DNA of 28,580 bases from Dorea sp. (GTDB lineage: Bacteria; Bacillota_A; Clostridia; Lachnospirales; Lachnospiraceae), in the NCBI GenBank assembly GCA_016295505.1, contig JAEDLC010000011.1, positions 1 through 28,580 of the forward strand, given 5' to 3'. The position numbers and the translations under genes are program-made. Under the pieces are notes generated by a model. That model saw only the letters and a program-made list of their open reading frames with translations. It ran no database searches and was not told where the DNA came from. This document shows, piece after piece, positions 24,433 to 28,580 of this stretch. Position 1 is the stretch's first letter. Each line of letters opens with the position of its first letter.

Positions 24433-25524
24433 ATGACGAAAGTGGATATTATATCCGGATTTTTAGGCGCAGGGAAAACGACATTCATAAAAAAGCTGAT
24501 TCAGGATGTATTTTCGGGAGAAAAACTGGTGCTGATTGAGAATGAATTTGGAGAGATCGGCATAGATGGAGGTTTTCTGAAGGATGCAGGCATTGAAATT
24601 ACAGAGATGAATTCAGGATGTATCTGTTGTACGCTGGTTGGAGATTTCAGTGTTGCACTTCAGAAAGTTCTGGAAGAATACCGGCCGGATCGAGTGATTA
24701 TTGAACCGTCTGGTGTAGGTAAGCTGTCAGACGTTGCAAAAGCGATTGAAAATGTAAAGAAAGATGCGGACATTGAGATTGATGGAAGAATTACCGTGGT
24801 TGATGGTAAAAAAGCAAAGCTTTATATGAAAAATTTTGGCGAATTTTTTGAAAATCAGGTTGAGCATGCATCAACAGTTGTAATCAGTCGTACACAGATG
24901 ATGAGCGATGAAAAGATTGAAGAGTGTGTTCATATGCTTCGGGAAAAAAATGCAGAAGCGACCATTATCTCAACACCATGGGAAGAACTGGGAAAAGATG
25001 CAATTTTGCATGCGCTGAACAAAGGGGCTGATCTCGAGAATTTGCTGGAGGAGTCTGATGATCATGAACATCATCACCACCATGATCACGATCATGACCA
25101 TGAAGAATGCTGCGGCCATGAACATCATCACCACCATGACCACGATCATGACCATGAAGAATGCTGCGGCCATGAGCATCACCACCATGATCACGATCAT
25201 GACCATGAAGAATGCTGCGGTCATGAGCATCATCACCACCATGCAGATGAAGTGTTTACAAGCTGGGGAAAGGAAACGGCGCATAAGTATACAGAAGAAG
25301 AGCTGGATTTTCTGTTGAAAGTGCTGGCAGAGACGGATGCATACGGAACGATACTTCGATCAAAGGGTATTATTCAGATGACAGACGGAGTCTGGAAACA
25401 GTTTGATCTTGTGCCTCAGGAATATGAGGTAAGAGAAGGACAGGCAGACTATACAGGAAGAGTGTGTGTGATCGGAACAGATCTGAAAGAAGAAGATCTT
25501 TTGAAATTGTTCCATATTCAGTAG
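24433..25524 (+). CDS. CobW/P47K family GTPase with His/Cys-rich tandem repeat
   Basis: A 363-residue G3E GTPase of the CobW/ZNG type, thought to deliver metals (zinc, cobalt) to client proteins. It has Walker A 'GFLGAGKTT', the metal-binding CxCC at Cys63-Cys65-Cys66 in 'SGCICCTLVGD', 'IEPSGVG', and a C-terminal CobW domain. Between the domains (about residues 208-275) are three near-identical His/Asp runs each ending EECCGHE; such tails usually buffer metal. I start at ATG 24433, 8 bp after GAGG; the ATG at 24427 is too close. The next gene is a second CobW-like GTPase 21 bp on, probably the same operon. The metal cannot be told, and I see no obvious Zur box upstream. Confidence 0.9.
   Translation: MTKVDIISGFLGAGKTTFIKKLIQDVFSGEKLVLIENEFGEIGIDGGFLKDAGIEITEMNSGCICCTLVGDFSVALQKVLEEYRPDRVIIEPSGVGKLSDVAKAIENVKKDADIEIDGRITVVDGKKAKLYMKNFGEFFENQVEHASTVVISRTQMMSDEKIEECVHMLREKNAEATIISTPWEELGKDAILHALNKGADLENLLEESDDHEHHHHHDHDHDHEECCGHEHHHHHDHDHDHEECCGHEHHHHDHDHDHEECCGHEHHHHHADEVFTSWGKETAHKYTEEELDFLLKVLAETDAYGTILRSKGIIQMTDGVWKQFDLVPQEYEVREGQADYTGRVCVIGTDLKEEDLLKLFHIQ
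25063..25221 (+). repeat. Tandem repeat coding for His/Asp/Cys metal-binding segment
   Basis: Two 54-bp units (25063-25116, 25117-25170) and one 51-bp unit (25171-25221), nearly identical at DNA level, followed by a partial copy. The third unit lacks one His codon. Each encodes HEHHHHHDHDHDHEECCG. Confidence 0.92.
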
Positions 25525-25545
25525 GAAAGTAAAGAGGGTGATATT

Positions 25546-26487
25546 ATGGTAACGCCTGTATTTGTGGTAACCGGATTTTTAGACAGTGGAAAAACCACGA
25601 TGATAAAAGAAACATTGATGGAGCAGGAATGGATCGAACCGGGACTTACTCTTTTATTAATGTGTGAGGAAGGGGAAGAAGAATATACACAGGAATATCT
25701 GGATGAAAAAGAAATGGTATTACTGAAAATAGACGATATTAGCCAGCTGAACACAGTGTTTTTAAAAAATTGTGAGAAGAATTATCATCCGGCTCAGATT
25801 GTAATTGAATATAACGGAATGTGGAAGCTGGAAGATCTGCTGACGATCAAATATCCCCGGAATTTTGAGCTTCAGGGTGTATATTCAACGGTAGATGGAA
25901 CAACTTTGGATATGTATCTGACCAATATGAGAAATATGCTGATGGAACAGCTCGCAGAATCAGAACTGATTGTTGTTAACAGATGTGCGGAAGGAGTGGA
26001 TCGTTCCGGATTCCGACGTGCACTTAAGGTTCAGAATCCAATGGCCCAGTTAATATTTGAGGGCATTGACGGCAAGATTATTGAACCTTCGGAGGAAGAT
26101 CTGCCATATGACGTCAAAGGAGATAAAATTGTAATTGAGGATATGGATTTTGGAATCTGGTATGTAGATGCATATGATCATCCGGAATTATATCTTCATA
26201 AAGAGATCGAGTTTAAAGCACAGACATTTCGCCCACGTGGAATGAAGGATGATATGTTTGTTCCTGTTCGTCAGATCATGACCTGCTGTGCGGCAGATGT
26301 CCGATATTATGGGTATCCATGTAAAGCGGGAAAAAAGATACAGATTTCGAAGCGAGCATGGGTTCGTGTCAGAGCGAGATTTGAATATGAATCTCTTGCT
26401 GCATTCGGAAGCAAGCAGCCGGTATTATATCTGATTGATATGGAACCGGCAGAAAAGCCATCAGAAGAAGTAGTATATCTTGGGTAG
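25546..26487 (+). CDS. CobW-like GTPase fused to a DUF1980-like domain
   Basis: A 313-residue protein. The first ~195 residues form a CobW-like GTPase with Walker A 'GFLDSGKTT' and 'VYSTVDGTT', but without the CxCC metal motif and with 'IEYNGM' in place of EPSG. The last ~110 residues contain 'FRPRGMKDDMFVPVRQIMTCCAAD' in two parts, with Cys247-Cys248, and 'YGYPC'; this resembles the C-terminal domain of the YcgQ/DUF1980 (TIGR03943) family. In that family the domain is normally carried by a partner of a YcgR-type permease; no permease is here. A role in metal handling with the preceding GTPase is inference. GAGGGTGA precedes the ATG. Confidence 0.75.
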   Translation: MVTPVFVVTGFLDSGKTTMIKETLMEQEWIEPGLTLLLMCEEGEEEYTQEYLDEKEMVLLKIDDISQLNTVFLKNCEKNYHPAQIVIEYNGMWKLEDLLTIKYPRNFELQGVYSTVDGTTLDMYLTNMRNMLMEQLAESELIVVNRCAEGVDRSGFRRALKVQNPMAQLIFEGIDGKIIEPSEEDLPYDVKGDKIVIEDMDFGIWYVDAYDHPELYLHKEIEFKAQTFRPRGMKDDMFVPVRQIMTCCAADVRYYGYPCKAGKKIQISKRAWVRVRARFEYESLAAFGSKQPVLYLIDMEPAEKPSEEVVYLG

Positions 26488-26505
26488 ATATGATGTGTTT
26501 TTAAA

Positions 26506-26566
26506 TAAAAAGGAACTTTTCTCGAATATAGATATATAAATCTGTATTCAGGAAAAGTTCCTTTTG
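26506..26566. terminator. Bidirectional Rho-independent terminator
   Basis: AAAAGGAACTTTTC (26508-26521) pairs perfectly with GAAAAGTTCCTTTT (26552-26565), giving T-runs on both strands between the convergent CobW operon and NSS pseudogene. Confidence 0.88.
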
Positions 26567-26585
26567 TAATAAAAAATGATCTGTT

Positions 26586-27875
26586 TTATTTGATGAATCC
26601 GAAGCAGTTCAGAATAACGATAAGTGTGAGAATCGGAACAGCAACTGTCATGACTATCTTGTCATACATGCTTAATTTTCCGTCACGTCCATCTTTTGTC
26701 AGTTCTTTTTCATATCCTTTGAATCCCCACACTTTATAGCAATAGAACGCAGTCAGCAGGCATCCTAATGGAAGCAGCACATAACCGGAGAAACAATCAA
26801 CCCAGTCATAAATATTGTAATAGGAGATACCTGTGCCATAGGACCACCATGGGAGTTTGAGTCCGCTCAAAAGTCCCATGCCCTGACTCAGTGAACAGAA
26901 AATTCCGCCTATGAAGATCAGACCGGCAGTGATCCAGGTTGCCTTGCGGTGATTAATGTGGAACTTTTCTTCTACACATTTCACCGGAATTTCCAGAATT
27001 GTAAAGAAAGTAGAAAGAACGGCAAATATGATTGCTGTAAAGAAGAAAAGACCAAGTATGTTACCGCCAGGTAGTTTTGAAAAGATCTCTGTCATGGCAA
27101 GGAAGATCAGGGAAGGACCTGCTGCCATCTCGGAGCCGGATCCGACAACTGTAGGGATGACTACAAAACCTGCAGTCAGTGCAACAGCCGTATCACAGAC
27201 TGTAACCATCATAGAATCTTTCCGAATATTTGCGCTGTCTTTTACACTTGCACCTAATGTAACAAAGATTGCCCATCCGATACCGACAGAGAACATTACC
27301 TGCATACATGCGTCAGCAAATGTTTTCCAGGTGAATTTGGAAAAATCAGGAATCAGATAGAACTTTAATCCATCAATTGCTCCGTCAAATGCAAATAAAG
27401 CCCAGAATCCGCAGATGAGGAGAAGGACAAACAGTAAAGGCATGATTATCTTTGTTACTTTCTCGACAAGTTCAGTAATACCCTTTGACAACAGCAGAAC
27501 AATGATGATCATCAATGTTCCGGCATAGATCAGAGGTTCGATCGGATCAAAAATAAAGTTCATATAGTAAGCGGCCTTATCAGAACCAAAATGTCCTCCA
27601 AGGAGATACGTTATAGCGTATTTCAAAACATAACCGCTGACAATGATATAGTACATATCAATCATGAAAGTACAAAGCACATTTACAAATCCAATAAATT
27701 TGAATTTTGGATTTACAACTCCGTATACAACGATGAAGGCACCGCCGCCTCCGCCGTAAGCGAGGTAAGGGAATTTTCATATGTTTCCTAGTCCGATGGC
27801 GGCACCTGCTGCCACCATAATGTAGCCAAATCGTGAACCAAAATTGGCTGAAGCCTTTTTCGCGTTACTACTCAT
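26586..27875 (-). pseudogene. Neurotransmitter:sodium symporter (NSS) family transporter, disrupted
   Basis: Read on the minus strand from ATG 27875 (GGAGTG upstream), the frame gives a clear NSS start: 'SRFGYIMVAAGAAIGLGNI', then TGA (27779-27777) exactly where the family has Trp in GNIWRFPY, then 'KFPYLAYGGGGGAFIVVYG'. After that the reading jumps to 'NPKFKFIGFVNVLCTF'. About 30-35 residues expected here (the rest of helix 2 and the 'GLP...E...GR' loop) are missing in frame. The remaining 364 codons are open to the C-terminus and include several membrane helices and 'GSGSEMAAGPSLIF'. NSS proteins import amino acids with sodium. Two independent lesions make it a pseudogene; a GTG start at 27680 would lack helix 1. 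Confidence 0.85.
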
Positions 27876-27913
27876 AACATCACTCCATTCTCTGTTTTTG
27901 GATATAGAGAATT

Positions 27914-27950
27914 AAAAAAGGATGCGCTCACAAGCTTTGTGAGAGCATCC
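27914..27950 (-). terminator. Terminator hairpin in the leader of the NSS pseudogene
   Basis: On the minus strand, GGATGC (27950-27945) pairs with GCATCC (27925-27920), with CTCACAA/TTGTGAG inside, followed by TTTTTT (27919-27914). It lies 39 bp before the start codon and after a likely promoter. Confidence 0.75.
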
Positions 27951-27971
27951 TCGCTTAATTCAACTTTTTAT

Positions 27972-28000
27972 ATGACAACAGATAGTTAGAAAATTGTCAA
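27972..28000 (-). promoter_or_regulatory. Promoter of the NSS pseudogene
   Basis: Minus strand: perfect TTGACA (28000-27995), 17-bp spacer ending in TGT, then TGTCAT (27977-27972), an extended -10 form. Initiation would be near 27965, just ahead of the leader terminator. Confidence 0.55.
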
Positions 28001-28003
28001 GGT

Positions 28004-28044
28004 ATTCTGAATATTCAGGGTGCAAAGTGATAAATATTCAGAAT
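28004..28044. promoter_or_regulatory. Inverted repeat between the divergent NSS and PFOR genes
   Basis: ATTCTGAATA (28004-28013) and TATTCAGAAT (28035-28044) are a perfect 10-bp inverted repeat. The left arm is also part of the 12-bp palindrome CTGAATATTCAG (28007-28018). It sits directly upstream of the NSS -35, which fits an operator. Confidence 0.5.
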
Positions 28045-28191
28045 GCGGAATGATTTCGGGATAGAATAACTATCTGAGGATGAATAAAGCAGACAAAAAT
28101 GTCGGATAAAGAAAGGCTGGAAATCAGAAAAAGAGCGACAGATAAAAGGATGGATGTACCGAAAAAGGAACAAAATAACGACAAGAATGGC

Positions 28192-28220
28192 TAGACTTTT
28201 GGAAATGCAGGGACTATAAT
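28192..28220 (+). promoter_or_regulatory. Promoter of single-chain pyruvate:ferredoxin oxidoreductase
   Basis: TAGACT (28192-28197), 17-bp spacer, perfect TATAAT (28215-28220), 56 bp before the ATG. Confidence 0.65.
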
Positions 28221-28275
28221 AATTATACACGTCAAAATATATGATTTGTATTATTATTAAGGAGGAACAACAAAA

Positions 28276-28580
28276 ATGGCAAGAAAAATGAAGACCATGG
28301 ATGGTAATCAGGCAGCAGCTCATGCATCATATGCTTATACTGAAGTTGCAGCTATTTACCCTATCACCCCATCATCCGTTATGCCGGAACATGTAGATGA
28401 GTGGGCTACCGAAGGCAGAAAGAACATATTTGGACAAACTGTCCAGGTAACAGAGATGCAGTCAGAAGCAGGTGCAGCAGGTGCAGTACACGGTTCCCTG
28501 GCAGCAGGTGCTCTGACAACAACCTTTACAGCATCTCAGGGATTATTGTTGATGATTCCTAACTTATATAAAGTAGCAGG
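28276..28580 (+). CDS. nifJ: Pyruvate:ferredoxin (flavodoxin) oxidoreductase, N-terminal part (3' end outside window)
   Basis: The first 101 codons of a single-chain PFOR, which normally has about 1,170 residues. 'MKTMDGNQAAAHASYAYTEVAAIYPITPSS' in two parts, 'VQVTEMQSEAGAAGAVHG' and 'TFTASQGLLLMIPNLYKVAG' are the N-terminal pyruvate-binding domain; the Thr of YPITPSS contacts pyruvate in known enzymes. It converts pyruvate and CoA to acetyl-CoA and CO2 and reduces ferredoxin. AAGGAGG lies 10 bp before the ATG, a strong site that fits a highly expressed gene. The frame is open to the window edge. Confidence 0.95.
   Translation, partial: MARKMKTMDGNQAAAHASYAYTEVAAIYPITPSSVMPEHVDEWATEGRKNIFGQTVQVTEMQSEAGAAGAVHGSLAAGALTTTFTASQGLLLMIPNLYKVA

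Larger units (their letters stand above)
27876..28275. other. 400-bp intergenic region between NSS pseudogene and PFOR
   Basis: It holds the NSS leader terminator and promoter, the inverted repeat at 28004-28044, and the PFOR promoter at 28192-28220 with a ~50-nt leader. About 28045-28190 is purine-rich, with no gene or recognisable RNA that I can support; the minus-strand reading frame there (28015-28323) looks spurious because it overlaps the PFOR start and has no domain. Confidence 0.5.

Noticed and set aside
25063..25221. CRISPR-like array
   Set aside because: The repeated units are contiguous, in frame and coding (His/Asp/Cys), with no spacers.
27777..27779. Selenocysteine or TGA-as-Trp recoding in the NSS gene
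   Set aside because: The position is a conserved Trp, other genes use TGG for Trp and TGA as a stop (acyP, ppi-upstream gene), and a second deletion nearby favours decay.
28015..28323. Minus-strand frame of 102 codons in the last intergenic region
   Set aside because: It overlaps the PFOR start and promoter and shows no domain or ribosome site.

Overview
This window looks like a chromosomal stretch from an anaerobic, low-to-mid GC Gram-positive bacterium of the Clostridia, most like a gut Lachnospiraceae. The reasons are purine-rich Shine-Dalgarno sites close to AGGAGG, ferredoxin-linked 2-oxoacid oxidoreductases, a YlmC/YmxH sporulation-type protein, glycyl-radical chemistry, a membrane pyrophosphatase and an ECF transporter energy module next to truA. 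The organism assignment is inference; there is no rRNA or other marker gene here. I see no phage, insertion sequence, CRISPR array or tRNA.

Layout. (1) 1-2591: the end of porA, then porB (two-subunit-type pyruvate:ferredoxin oxidoreductase), a divergent carbamate kinase-like gene and a one-cluster ferredoxin. (2) 2674-5022: housekeeping genes, ylmC-like, nrdR, a first truA and an ExoIII-type nuclease, meeting a convergent YmfI-like dehydrogenase (5019-5753) whose stop codon overlaps the nuclease stop. (3) 5867-11148: an RND transporter with a large coiled-coil insertion, a stand-alone SpoT-type HD hydrolase and a DUF1848 protein, tightly spaced and probably one transcript. (4) 11197-17383: a hydroxyproline-to-proline locus. 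It has a radical SAM activase and a glycyl-radical enzyme with the hallmarks of trans-4-hydroxy-L-proline dehydratase (HypD), then acylphosphatase, a TetR regulator, a GntR regulator and divergent proC. HypD makes pyrroline-5-carboxylate, which ProC reduces to proline. Two palindrome systems mark the control regions. (5) 17473-18721: a papain-fold-like protein of unknown role and a cyclophilin. (6) 18833-22088: ecfA1, ecfA2, ecfT and a second truA in the classic Firmicutes order. (7) 22247-24229: membrane pyrophosphatase. (8) 24433-26487: two CobW/P47K-type GTPases, one with a histidine-rich tandem repeat and one fused to a DUF1980-like domain. (9) 26586-28580: a decayed NSS-family sodium symporter on the minus strand, a regulatory intergenic region of about 400 bp, and the start of a single-chain pyruvate:ferredoxin oxidoreductase that runs off the window.

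There is no unmistakable new multi-gene system here. The best leads are the dual-operator control of the hydroxyproline/proline locus, the built-in coiled coil of the RND pump, the CobW-DUF1980 fusion beside a His/Cys-repeat CobW protein, the DUF1848 protein with a radical-SAM-like cysteine triad at its C-terminus, and the twice-broken NSS transporter with a terminator in its leader.
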